NCBI GenBank assembly: GCA_035285325.1
Contig: JAYKJB010000032.1
Coordinates: 1-64,000, forward strand
DNA length: 64,000 nucleotides
Reading direction: 5' to 3'
DNA from: Candidatus Sericytochromatia bacterium
Lineage (GTDB): Bacteria > Cyanobacteriota > Sericytochromatia > S15B-MN24 > JAQBPE01
The notes below the pieces were generated by a model. It searched no databases. It was not told where the DNA came from and saw only the letters and a list, made by a program, of their open reading frames with translations. Made by a program: the position numbers and the translations under genes. Below, one piece after another: positions 15,483-23,984 of this stretch; position 1 is the stretch's first letter, and each line of letters opens with the position of its first letter.

Positions 15483-16760
15483 ATGACGATGTCGCAAATG
15501 GGAGGCGATTCCCAGAACACGATGCCGGTCGCGATCAACGCGGGCCTGACAGCCCGGCAAATCGCGTCACTGACGCCCGCCGATCCCAACGCAGCCAAAT
15601 TCTCGATGGATGCTTTCAAGCGCACCCTGGGCAATCCGGGGGGGCTGCTCGACGGGAGCGTGAAAAATTTGCCCCTGTCCGAGGCGCTCGCCCAGCAGAG
15701 CGTGGTGACCCGGTTTGCGGCCAAGATTCCCTTCGTTCGTCGCTTTTTGGGCCCCGACTTCATCCTCAATGAGGCGATCGGCCGGCTTGGCAAGGATGCG
15801 CTGGGCGGCCTGAGCAAGCCTCAGGTGACCCAGATCGCCCTGGAAGGTGGCGATGTGGCCGGCAAGCTGGCCAAGGCGGGCCTCTCCCGCGAGGTGGCCG
15901 AGGAGATCGGCAAGAAGAGTGCGGAGCGCCTGTCCGCGCTGGGTGGGCAAGCCGCTGGCGCCGTCGGGCGCCAGATGGTCAACCAGCTCGATGAGATCGC
16001 CAAGGAAGCGGTCGGCATGACCATGAAGAAGGGGTTTCAGGGGGCCTCTCAGGAGGCGGTCAAGAAGGCCCTGGCGAGTCCTGACGCCTACGAGGCCCTG
16101 AAAGCACTGGGATTCTATGCCAAGGATGCCAAGGTGCTGGTGACCAAGGCGGCAGGTCGCTCGGCGGAGGTGGCCACCCGCGCGGCGACCGGTGAGGCGG
16201 CGCGTGTGGCAGGCCAAACGGCCGCCTCTGAGGCTGCTGAGGGTGGAATCAAGGGCTTCTTCGGCAAGCTGCTCAGCGGCGCCAAGGGGAACTTTGTCGT
16301 GGCTGGTGCCTTTTCGCTGGCCAGCAATGCCATTCAACTGGCGCAGGGCAAGATGTCAGTGCCTCAGTTCATCGGCCTGACGGCGCTGGACACGGCAGCC
16401 TACGGGGCGATCGGTTGGGGCTCGGCGGCGGCCGGCGCGGCGATTGGCACGGCGCTGTTCCCCGGCGTCGGGTCGCTGGCTGGCTTTGTGATCGGCTTGG
16501 GCATCGGCTTCGTGGGGGGCGCGCTATACGAAAAAGTGCTCCGGGACCCGGTCAAGGGCCTGTTGGGAGGGGGAAACCCTCAGCCAGCTTACGACCCCAG
16601 CCGTTCCTCCGATACGGCTCGATCGGCCAGCGAGCCGAACCGCGGCCCTCAGACTCCGGCGACCCCTCGCGGCAACGCGGGGCTGGTGCAGCCTTCCGGC
16701 TCGGACCTGACCTACGATGAAGCGTTGCGGCAAATCGAACAGTTCAAGACCAGCCAGTGA
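15483..16760 (+). CDS. Glycine-zipper protein, function unknown
   Basis: About 425 residues. The N-terminal 80 are polar. Residues about 90-260 are a helical, Lys/Glu/Ala-rich region without a signal peptide. Near residues 290-365 is a hydrophobic block with strong glycine-zipper spacing (GWGSAAAGAAIGTALFPGVG then GFVIGLGIGFVGGALYE). Such blocks are known from pore-forming and translocation segments of bacterial toxins and from membrane-inserting proteins. The tail is Ser/Pro/Arg-rich and disordered. The ATG at 15483 lies about 11 bases after GGGGGAGGG; a GTG at 15462 is in frame. No catalytic domain is seen. Confidence 0.65.
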   Translation: MTMSQMGGDSQNTMPVAINAGLTARQIASLTPADPNAAKFSMDAFKRTLGNPGGLLDGSVKNLPLSEALAQQSVVTRFAAKIPFVRRFLGPDFILNEAIGRLGKDALGGLSKPQVTQIALEGGDVAGKLAKAGLSREVAEEIGKKSAERLSALGGQAAGAVGRQMVNQLDEIAKEAVGMTMKKGFQGASQEAVKKALASPDAYEALKALGFYAKDAKVLVTKAAGRSAEVATRAATGEAARVAGQTAASEAAEGGIKGFFGKLLSGAKGNFVVAGAFSLASNAIQLAQGKMSVPQFIGLTALDTAAYGAIGWGSAAAGAAIGTALFPGVGSLAGFVIGLGIGFVGGALYEKVLRDPVKGLLGGGNPQPAYDPSRSSDTARSASEPNRGPQTPATPRGNAGLVQPSGSDLTYDEALRQIEQFKTSQ

Positions 16761-16779
16761 GTAAGCTGCACCTGGGATC

Positions 16780-17874
16780 TTAGGGACGGGTGGCAGAGGC
16801 GGCCGTGGCCAGCAAGCGTTCCTGCACGGCGCGTGCCAGCTGGTGAAATGCGACTGCTTGAGGACTGGTGGGAGCGGCCACCACCACCGGGCAGCCTGCG
16901 TCGCCACTTGCCCGGATCACGGGGTCGAGCGGGATCTCGCCCAGCAGGGCGACGCCGGCGTGTTCTGCCACCGTCCGCCCGCCCCCACGGGTGAAGATGT
17001 CGGTCTCTGAGCCACAGTGCTCGCAGACGAAGTGACTCATGTTCTCCACCACGCCCAGAATCGGGGTGTGCGCGGCTTCGAGCATTCGCAGCGTTTTCGT
17101 TCCGATCGCGGCCGCGATCGGTTGCGGCGTCAGCACAATCACGGCACCATTGACCGGCACCAACTGGACCAGCGAGAGCGGCACATCCCCCGTGCCGGGG
17201 GGAAGATCCACCACCAGGTGGTCCAGTTCGCCCCAGTCCACGTCCTGGAAAAATTGCCGCATGGCGCCCGCCAGCATCGGTCCGCGCCAGACCACCGGCT
17301 CGTCCGGGTCCGGCAGCAGGAAGCCCATCGACATGACCTTGAGGCCAAACGCTTCGATCGGCACGAGCTTGTCGTTGCGCACCGTTGGTTTCTGTTCCGG
17401 GACCCCCAGCAGGTAGGGCACGCTCGGTCCGTAGATGTCTGCGTCGAGCACTCCGACCCGGGCACCGGTGGCCGCCAGGGCCAACGCCAGGTTGACCGTC
17501 ACCGTGGATTTTCCGACGCCCCCTTTGCCGGAGCCCACCGCAATCACGGTCTTGACGCCGGGTGGCAGAGCGGCCGGCCCGCCCGGAGGCGCGCCCTTGC
17601 CGGCAGGGCGCGCGCTGGTTGCCGGCTTTTCCGGGGTGACGAGCCAGTGGATCGCCACGTCGTTGACCCCCTCAATGGCGCGAACCGCCTGTTTCAGGGG
17701 CGCGTCGAGGCGACCTTGGAGGGCCGTGGCGCCGGGCTTGATCGTCACCGTGAAGGTCACGATTCCGTGCATGATTTTCAGGTCTTGCACCATGCCGAGG
17801 GACACCAAGTCGTGTCCAAGGTCGGGCACTTCGATGTCTCGCAAAAGGGCCAGAATGTCTTCAACGGTCGGCAT
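16780..17874 (-). CDS. mrp: Mrp/NBP35 family Fe-S cluster carrier ATPase
   Basis: A 364-residue P-loop protein that binds and transfers Fe-S clusters to apo-enzymes in the cytoplasm. The N-terminal 85 residues are a MIP18/DUF59 domain (VEDILALLRDIEVPDLG, VKPGATALQG-like). Then come the deviant Walker A GSGKGGVGKST, the DADIYGPSVPYLLG switch, DLPPGTGDVPLSLVQ and the cluster-binding CEHC motif. The ATG at 17874 directly follows an in-frame GTG at 17877; the ribosome-binding site is weak in both cases. It stands alone between the glycine-zipper gene (convergent) and a divergent lipoprotein. Confidence 0.95.
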   Translation of the reverse strand: MPTVEDILALLRDIEVPDLGHDLVSLGMVQDLKIMHGIVTFTVTIKPGATALQGRLDAPLKQAVRAIEGVNDVAIHWLVTPEKPATSARPAGKGAPPGGPAALPPGVKTVIAVGSGKGGVGKSTVTVNLALALAATGARVGVLDADIYGPSVPYLLGVPEQKPTVRNDKLVPIEAFGLKVMSMGFLLPDPDEPVVWRGPMLAGAMRQFFQDVDWGELDHLVVDLPPGTGDVPLSLVQLVPVNGAVIVLTPQPIAAAIGTKTLRMLEAAHTPILGVVENMSHFVCEHCGSETDIFTRGGGRTVAEHAGVALLGEIPLDPVIRASGDAGCPVVVAAPTSPQAVAFHQLARAVQERLLATAASATRP

Positions 17875-18120
17875 CACAACGTCTCGAAAGGTGGGGGGAA
17901 TCGCCGATTATCCCCTTTGTCGTCGGGAGCTGTCCATCGGCCGCTCTCAATAGGTTCTGGCTGCGCTCGGATGGCCTGCCCCTGGCGCAGGGCGATCGGA
18001 CACGGCGACCAATGAACCTTGGTGGCCTTGGTGTGGGGGGAGGCCCCCTTGGCGTGGTTCGATCGCCCCTCGAACGCGCCAGATCGTTTCTCCTGACAAG
18101 GCGCGATGGAAGGAGGCGTC

Positions 18121-19314
18121 GTGAGATACCTGCGCTGGTCAGCGGGCGTGATGTTAGGGGGGCTGCTCGCCTGTGGAACCGCATTCCAGGAACCCCCTGC
18201 TCCGGGACAAGGGGGCACGGCCCTGCCGCCGCCACCGCGCAACGCGGGGGCAGCGGCCGAGGCGGACTGGCCTTTGCGGGGCGCCTTCTCGGAGAGCGGG
18301 GGGGACCTTTCGGTCGATGCGAACAGTGCCTCGTCCACGCTGGAAAACGGGAGCTCAGCAGGGGGCTCTGCCGACCCTCTGCCGGCTGCTCTGCCGTCGG
18401 ATGAGGCGGCCAGCGCGGGGGGAGGGAGTTCCTCTGGCGGCGGAGTTGTGGGCGCCTCCCAGGAAGCGTCAGCTGGGGCCGGGAGCCTGGCCACTCCCAC
18501 GCCTCGCCCGAGTGTTACCGGCACGCCCTCGTCCAGCGCCACCTCCACGCCAGGCGCCAGTTCTCCCTCTCCGTCTCCTTCCAGTCCCACACCCACGCCG
18601 TCTGCCAGCCCCTCTCCCACCCCGCGTCCCAGCGCCTCCGCAACCATCACGCCCAGTCCTTCGCCCACCCCCTCCCCTTCACCCACCCCAACGGCCAGTG
18701 CCACCGCAACGCCCACGCCGGCCGTGACCGTCTCGCCGCTGGCCGTACGGGGACGGATTCTGCTCGGTGGGCGCGCACCTGGGAACCCGGTCTTGCTGAC
18801 CTTGATTCGCACTCCGGAATGGCTCGAGCGCCGCATCCAAACCGATGCACAGGGTTACTTCGGGGTCGACAATCTGGAACCAGGCAGCTACGCGGCTTAC
18901 TACTACAACGATTCGCAACGGGATCGGATCGGGTACTGGCGCAGTCGCGCCTTGCCCGTTGATGCGTCCCGCGGTGCGGTGTTCCCGACCATCGATCTGG
19001 CCCAGGTTGGCCTGCAGAACACCCCCGCCATGGACGCTCGGATGACCCTGCCGGTGAACTTCAGCTGGCAACTGCCCACGCAGCCCGTCGAAAGCCTGCG
19101 CTTCCGCGTCCATTCCAACGGGGGACGCAGCTTTCGCCTGATCTTCCAGAGCGCAGAGTTGCCTGCTGGAACCACGGGCTACACCTGGGACGGCGCGGGA
19201 GCGCTGGAGTCACTGCAGCCCGGTCAGCGCTATTTCTGGGGACACGTCTGGGACGCTGGGGCTGCCGGTGAGGGTGGCAACCTGTTCCAGGCCATTTACC
19301 TGGGTCGCCCCTGA
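18121..19314 (+). CDS. Lipoprotein with Ser/Pro/Thr linker and carboxypeptidase-regulatory-like domain
   Basis: A 397-residue precursor with lipobox LLAC (Cys18). A Gly/Ser-rich stretch (about 20-115) and a striking Ser/Pro/Thr linker (about 115-195, runs of SPTP and PSPSP) lead to a folded part. This begins AVRGRILLGGRAPGNPVLL with TDAQGYFGVDNLEPGSYAAYY, a carboxypeptidase-regulatory-type fold. A second beta domain follows (VNFSWQLPTQPVESLRFRV), probably FnIII-like. The GTG at 18121 is chosen because AAGGAGG lies five bases upstream. It is probably a surface-displayed binding protein. The following gene has the same style of linker. Confidence 0.7.
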   Translation: MRYLRWSAGVMLGGLLACGTAFQEPPAPGQGGTALPPPPRNAGAAAEADWPLRGAFSESGGDLSVDANSASSTLENGSSAGGSADPLPAALPSDEAASAGGGSSSGGGVVGASQEASAGAGSLATPTPRPSVTGTPSSSATSTPGASSPSPSPSSPTPTPSASPSPTPRPSASATITPSPSPTPSPSPTPTASATATPTPAVTVSPLAVRGRILLGGRAPGNPVLLTLIRTPEWLERRIQTDAQGYFGVDNLEPGSYAAYYYNDSQRDRIGYWRSRALPVDASRGAVFPTIDLAQVGLQNTPAMDARMTLPVNFSWQLPTQPVESLRFRVHSNGGRSFRLIFQSAELPAGTTGYTWDGAGALESLQPGQRYFWGHVWDAGAAGEGGNLFQAIYLGRP

Positions 19315-19415
19315 TGGCGGCATCCCGACCGGGCCGGCCCAGGGAAGCGCCTCGCCTTGCGCGAGCCCCTGAGCAACGTTTCACGGTTTGCTGCGCGAGC
19401 TGAAATGAGGAGCCT

Positions 19416-21074
19416 ATGCATCGATTCTTTGCAGGATGTCTGACGGGTGTGCTGGTCTTGGTGGCCGGCTGTCGGAGCGCCGCGGTGCTGCCCACGCCGC
19501 CCGCGGCCCGTCTGGCGATCGCCCCGGAGGCCAGCGCTTCGGAAACGCGCTGGGAAACTCGCTTCGAGGTGGACCCGCTGCACGGGGCGGCGTTCGAGCA
19601 GGGCCAGCCCCTGGTGGGCGCGCCTCCTGGCGCCCCGCCCCTGATCGCGCCGCTCGACGTCAGCCACGATCTCCCATCGGGGAAAACCAGGGTCACCTGG
19701 CAACTGACCCATGCGGCCAGCAGGCCGGGCCACTTGCAAGTCTCGCTGAGCGCCGAGGGACTGCCTGGGGGCGGGCAGGTGGCCTGGCGGCTGCTACCTG
19801 GTGAATCGCGCGAGCTCGTCGGGGAGTTCGAGAACCCCGGCGCGGGTGGCTTTCAGGTTCGCATGAAGCTCACGGTCGGCTGGCCCGCTACAGCGCCCCA
19901 AGCGCGGTATGCGGTGCGCCAGACCTCCGCCTGGCGGGCCAGCGCCAGCGGAAGCTATGGCGCCCTGGTGCCCGCTCGAAGCATCGATGGGGATGCGGCC
20001 ACGCAGTGGGCGCACGATGGCTACCGGGCCCCCTCAGCCTGGCTGGCGATCGACCTCGGCCAGCGCATCGCATTGCCTGGCCTGCGGCTCAAGATACCTC
20101 CCTTCACGGGGGCTGCAACGTATCGCATCGAGACGTCCGATGATGCCCAGAGCTGGCAAACGGTCGTTTCCGGCTTGCGCAACCTGACTTGGCAATCGGA
20201 AAGCCGGGCATTTCCGTCCGGGACGTGGGCACGCCACGTGCGGTTGGTCTTCACCAACGATGTCGCGGCCCCTGAAAACCGCTTCAGCGTCTTCGAGGTG
20301 GGCCTGTTGTCGGCCCCCGTGGCTGGCCCCACGGCTTCTCCGACGGCGACGCCCCTTCCCTCACCAGCCCCCAGCGTCACACCGGTAGCAAGCCCGAGCC
20401 CGACCGCCTCGGTCCAGCCATCGCCCACGCCGACCTTGGCAGGGACGTGGCGCCGGGATTTCGAAACGGACCCGCTCGGGAGTGACCCGGTCGACTTCAT
20501 CGATCCTCGGCAGGAGGGTTATCGCTACGACTGGATGCCCGAGGTGCCCTGGCGCGTGACCGCCGTCGGAAACAGCAAGCAGTACCTGCACGATGGCCTA
20601 GCCAACAAGGCCTTTCTGAGCTTCCGTCGCTGGCGCGGGAATGCCCTGGGGCAGGCGGACGGTCGGCTGCCCGACCGCTACTTCACCGAGCTGGATGTCA
20701 CGCCCCTGCGCAGTTACACCTACAGTCCGACGGGGGACCAGGGCACCCAGGTCTATTATCTCGACCCCCTTCGCTACGCCGAGGTGCTGATCAAACCTTC
20801 CCTGTTCGAGGTCTGGATTGCGGATGGAGCCGCCCCGTTTCAATCGCGCGGCTGGTCTCGTCTCTTCTATGCACCCTTGGTCACCGCCGCCGGGCAACGC
20901 CGCAAGTTGGGCGCCCTGGTGGATGCGACGGCCGGTCGCCTGCAGGTGTTCGTCGACGGGAATCCGCTGGCCACCGTCAGCCACCCCCTGATCAGCACGC
21001 AGCCTCATTATTTTGCGCTGCGTGGGGCGGGCAACCAGGTGGTTCATGACAACATCCTGATCCAGCCGCGCTGA
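19416..21074 (+). CDS. Lipoprotein with F5/8-type C (discoidin) domain
   Basis: A 552-residue precursor with lipobox LVAGC (Cys19). Residues about 175-290 resemble a discoidin/F5-8C carbohydrate-binding domain: SIDGDAATQWAHDGYRAPSAW, AIDLGQRIALPGLRLK and ARHVRLVFTND. A Ser/Pro/Thr linker (about 300-345) follows. The C-terminal 200 residues look like a concanavalin-type beta-sandwich (KLGALVDATAGRLQVFVDGNP, PHYFALRGAGNQVVHDN). This suggests glycan binding at the cell surface. GAGGAG lies just before the ATG. It follows the similarly built gene at 18121 by 101 bases and may be co-transcribed. Confidence 0.75.
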   Translation: MHRFFAGCLTGVLVLVAGCRSAAVLPTPPAARLAIAPEASASETRWETRFEVDPLHGAAFEQGQPLVGAPPGAPPLIAPLDVSHDLPSGKTRVTWQLTHAASRPGHLQVSLSAEGLPGGGQVAWRLLPGESRELVGEFENPGAGGFQVRMKLTVGWPATAPQARYAVRQTSAWRASASGSYGALVPARSIDGDAATQWAHDGYRAPSAWLAIDLGQRIALPGLRLKIPPFTGAATYRIETSDDAQSWQTVVSGLRNLTWQSESRAFPSGTWARHVRLVFTNDVAAPENRFSVFEVGLLSAPVAGPTASPTATPLPSPAPSVTPVASPSPTASVQPSPTPTLAGTWRRDFETDPLGSDPVDFIDPRQEGYRYDWMPEVPWRVTAVGNSKQYLHDGLANKAFLSFRRWRGNALGQADGRLPDRYFTELDVTPLRSYTYSPTGDQGTQVYYLDPLRYAEVLIKPSLFEVWIADGAAPFQSRGWSRLFYAPLVTAAGQRRKLGALVDATAGRLQVFVDGNPLATVSHPLISTQPHYFALRGAGNQVVHDNILIQPR

Positions 21075-21087
21075 GAGGCCTCCGTGA

Positions 21088-21675
21088 TCAGGCGTTGGCC
21101 TGCCGGATGAAGGTTCGGTTGCCCCCCTCGCTGCGGGCGTGGAAGGCCGCTGCATCGGCACACGCGAGCAACTGTTCAGCGTCTTCCACCCCGGGGCCCG
21201 GGTAGGTTGTCAGGCCGACCGAGATGGTCAGTCCGGAGAGGGTTGAGGGCCCCTCGAAGTGGGACGCGACCCGCAGACGAAAGCGTTCGGCGAAGGTCTG
21301 GGCCCCGTCCAGGTCCGTCTCGGGCAACAGCATGACCAGTTCGTGGCGACCCCAACGGGCGGGGACATCGTACTGACGACAAGCGTCCTTGAGTTGCTGG
21401 GCGACCTCCGCGAGGCCGCTCGGCTCGGGTTGGTCCAGCGCGATCATCAGGCAACTCAACTCGGTGCCGAAGCGATCCGCACGCGCCACCTCCTCGGACA
21501 GGCGCCCGAGAAAGTAGCGATAGCTGAACAGATCGCTATCAGGGTCGCGCATCCCAACCTCGCGAAGGCGTGTCTCGGCTGTTTCGAGCTGGCGGGTGAG
21601 TCGCTGCACCGTCTCGAGCAGTTCAGGCAGCGAGGCGGGGGCATTCAGTTCGGCGGCGGAGACGGGTTCGTTCAT
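21088..21675 (-). CDS. Degenerate GGDEF-domain protein
   Basis: A 195-residue protein with a short N-terminal coiled coil (ETVQRLTRQLETAETRLREV) and a GGDEF-type fold (DPDSDLFSYRYFLGRLSEEVARADR, then LTISVGLTTYPG). The signature loop reads RWGRHELVMLLPET where active diguanylate cyclases have RYGGEEF. The second glycine and the acidic pair are lost, so catalysis is unlikely. It may be a c-di-GMP-independent or GTP-sensing regulator. It is the last gene of the lysA-cdaA-uppS-holA run, 41 bases after holA. Confidence 0.8.
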   Translation of the reverse strand: MNEPVSAAELNAPASLPELLETVQRLTRQLETAETRLREVGMRDPDSDLFSYRYFLGRLSEEVARADRFGTELSCLMIALDQPEPSGLAEVAQQLKDACRQYDVPARWGRHELVMLLPETDLDGAQTFAERFRLRVASHFEGPSTLSGLTISVGLTTYPGPGVEDAEQLLACADAAAFHARSEGGNRTFIRQANA

Positions 21676-21716
21676 CGGGGACGAAGGCCTTCAAGGGGGG
21701 AGGGGACGTCCCCATT

Positions 21717-22724
21717 TTACCCCTCGGAACGCAGCATCTGAACGAAGAGCAGTTCAAGGCGGAGGCCGTGAGCATCGGTTGGCCAGGCCCCGCGCTTGAT
21801 CTCGAGGTCCACCTGGTGCAGGCGTTCCAGCGCCTCTCGCAACTGGTGGCTGCGCCAGCCACGCAGGGCCTCGAGGTCCTTGCGCAATTTGAATTCCGAA
21901 CGGGCACCGGTCGCACGGGCGATCGCCGCCAGGGCCTGGCCCTGCTCCTGGAGCGCTTTCGGGCGCACCCAACCGCGCACGATGGTGGTGACGGCGGCCA
22001 GTACCTTCAAGGGGTGGTCGCTCTCCAGAAGCCTCTGCAGGGCGAGCAGGGTGCCGGGCAGATCGCGCCGCGCCAGCGCATCCGTCAGGGCAAACACCTG
22101 TAGATCGCCGTGGGGAACCAGTCGTCGTACGGTGTCGAGGGTGATCGTGGCACCCTCGTCGACGGCGACCACCAGCTTGTCCAGTTCGTGACCCAGGCGA
22201 CGGCGGTCGCCGCCCGTGGCCTCCAGCAGGGCTGCCTGGGCATCCGGCGTCATCTTTCGGCGCTGGGCGCGCAGCTGTTCCTGAACCCAAGGTCCCAAGC
22301 GCTCCGCCACCTGCCAGGGTTTGATCTCAGCAAATTCCCGAACGTCGCCAGCCGCCAGGAGGCCCTTCACGAGTTTCAGGCGCGCATCCACCCGGAGGCT
22401 GTTGAAGACCAGGTGATTGCCCGCAGGAACCGCCAGCGGTCGGGTCAGCAGCAGGGCTTCGAGGGCTTCAACGCCAGGGTCTTCGACCTTGCCGACCAGG
22501 TACTCGGCATCCTGCACCAGGACCACGCGACCGCCCAAACCGAACGGCGGCGTTTGCAGGGCCGACAAGGCCTGCGCCGCCGAGGCGTCAGGGCCGAGTT
22601 GCGTCAGGTTGAAGGTTCGCCAGTCGGCGGAAAGCACGGCCTGCTCCAGTTGTTTGCAGGCGGTCACGCGCGCGAATTCGTCGGCCCCGTGGTACAGGTG
22701 AACTTGCGCGGTGGGAGCGGCCAT
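21717..22724 (-). CDS. holA: DNA polymerase III subunit delta
   Basis: This clamp-loader subunit opens the beta clamp during replication. The 335-residue length is typical. It begins with the HolA pattern VHLYHGADEFARVTACKQLEQAV and continues with LVFNSLRVDARLKLVK, PWQVAERLGPWVQEQL and TGGDRRRLGHELDKLV, all characteristic of the delta subunit. The last third is the helical collar domain. It starts eight bases after the uppS stop, suggesting translational coupling. Confidence 0.93.
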   Translation of the reverse strand: MAAPTAQVHLYHGADEFARVTACKQLEQAVLSADWRTFNLTQLGPDASAAQALSALQTPPFGLGGRVVLVQDAEYLVGKVEDPGVEALEALLLTRPLAVPAGNHLVFNSLRVDARLKLVKGLLAAGDVREFAEIKPWQVAERLGPWVQEQLRAQRRKMTPDAQAALLEATGGDRRRLGHELDKLVVAVDEGATITLDTVRRLVPHGDLQVFALTDALARRDLPGTLLALQRLLESDHPLKVLAAVTTIVRGWVRPKALQEQGQALAAIARATGARSEFKLRKDLEALRGWRSHQLREALERLHQVDLEIKRGAWPTDAHGLRLELLFVQMLRSEG

Positions 22725-22732
22725 CGGCCGGA

Positions 22733-23503
22733 TCAGTGCGCGGCGGCCACTGGGGCCGTTTGGGTGCCCCCGAAGCGCCGTTCGCGCGCCTGGAAACTCA
22801 GCAGGGCGTCCAAAAACTGCGGTTGCCGGAATTCAGGCCACAACACGTCCGTCAGGTACAGTTCCGTGTAGGCCAGTTGCCAGAGCAGGAAATTGCTCAG
22901 GCGCGCTTCGCCGCTGGTGCGAATCAGCAGGTCCGGGTCGGGCTGTCCGTCGGTGCACAGACAAGCCGACAGCAAGGACTCATCAATTGCCTCCGGCGCC
23001 AGCGTGCCGGCTTGCACCCTGGTCGCCAGCTGGCGCGCCGCCTCGACGATCTCCCAGCGACCGCCGTAGTTGGCCGCAATGTTGAGGTTGACGTGGCTGT
23101 TGCCGGCCGTCTTGGCTTCGGCCATGCGAATCAGCGATTGCAGCGAGGCGGGCAAGCCCGGGACGTCCCCGATGAAGCGCAGACGTACGCCATTCCGGTC
23201 CAGGTCCGCCAGTTCCCGTTGAATCACCTCTTCGAACAGTGACATCAAAAAGGTCACCTCTTCATCGGAGCGGCGCCAGTTCTCGGTCGAGAAGGCGTAC
23301 AGCGTCAGATGCTGGATGCCCAGTTCGCGACACAGGCGTACCAGGATACGGACCGTCTCGACCCCGGCGCGGTGTCCCTGGAAACCACCCAGGAGTTTGC
23401 GCTTGGCCCAGCGGCGATTGCCGTCCATGATCACCGCGACGTGTCGCGGGAGACGGTCGCGATCCAGGCCAGGCCAGGCATGCTTGGTTGAGGGTGTGGA
23501 CAT
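22733..23503 (-). CDS. uppS: Isoprenyl transferase (undecaprenyl diphosphate synthase)
   Basis: It condenses isopentenyl diphosphate units in cis to make the C55 lipid carrier for peptidoglycan and surface polysaccharides. Motifs are HVAVIMDGNRRWAKR with catalytic Asp27, GHRAGVE, LTLYAFSTENWRR and DLLIRTSGEARLSNFLLWQL. From the ATG at 23503 the protein has 256 residues, the usual length. A GTG 16 codons upstream is in frame but has no better ribosome-binding site. It sits in a run with cdaA and ybbR, so envelope synthesis and c-di-AMP signalling are linked. Confidence 0.96.
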   Translation of the reverse strand: MSTPSTKHAWPGLDRDRLPRHVAVIMDGNRRWAKRKLLGGFQGHRAGVETVRILVRLCRELGIQHLTLYAFSTENWRRSDEEVTFLMSLFEEVIQRELADLDRNGVRLRFIGDVPGLPASLQSLIRMAEAKTAGNSHVNLNIAANYGGRWEIVEAARQLATRVQAGTLAPEAIDESLLSACLCTDGQPDPDLLIRTSGEARLSNFLLWQLAYTELYLTDVLWPEFRQPQFLDALLSFQARERRFGGTQTAPVAAAH

Positions 23504-23585
23504 GGCGGGACTGAGACCTTTAAACGGCCTGGCGAAGCGGCGGGCCGACACGCGAGGGGGCCAGCGAGGCGGACTCGCCTCGGAT

Positions 23586-23984
23586 TCAGGGGGGACCTGA
23601 AGCCTGTCGCACGACTCTGACCTGGCTGACGCTGGTGCCCAGAACCTTGAGACCTTGCGGCGGAACGACAGATAACGGTATCAGGTCACCCTCTGTATGT
23701 CCAGTCAAATCGGCCGTGACGGACAGTTCATTGGGGACCATTTGATGGACCAGATTGCCGGGCCCCTCGAGGCGAACTTCCACCCGCGAGGGCGACACAT
23801 GGAGGCCCTGGTCGGCATTGGCCATTTCAATCGGGGCAAACAGGGTGCGCTGCGCCAGGGCGTGGTTGCCGGTCCGGACGAACAGCCAGAGCACGACGGC
23901 CATCAGGATGGCAATGAGCAGGAAAGGCCAGTTGCTCTGCGGCGATGTGCCGTCAGTTGGTGGGGGAGAGTTCGTCTGTGGCAT
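23586..23984 (-). CDS. YbbR-domain protein (CdaR-like), single repeat
   Basis: A 132-residue membrane-anchored protein. One N-terminal helix (FLLIAILMAVVLWLFVRTG) is followed by a single YbbR repeat (LFAPIEMANADQGLHVSPSRVEVRLEGP). In Bacillus the CdaR protein next to cdaA has several YbbR repeats and controls diadenylate cyclase activity. Here the partner is much shorter. Its ATG overlaps the end of cdaA by 32 bases, which points to tight coupling. Confidence 0.85.
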   Translation of the reverse strand: MPQTNSPPPTDGTSPQSNWPFLLIAILMAVVLWLFVRTGNHALAQRTLFAPIEMANADQGLHVSPSRVEVRLEGPGNLVHQMVPNELSVTADLTGHTEGDLIPLSVVPPQGLKVLGTSVSQVRVVRQASGPP

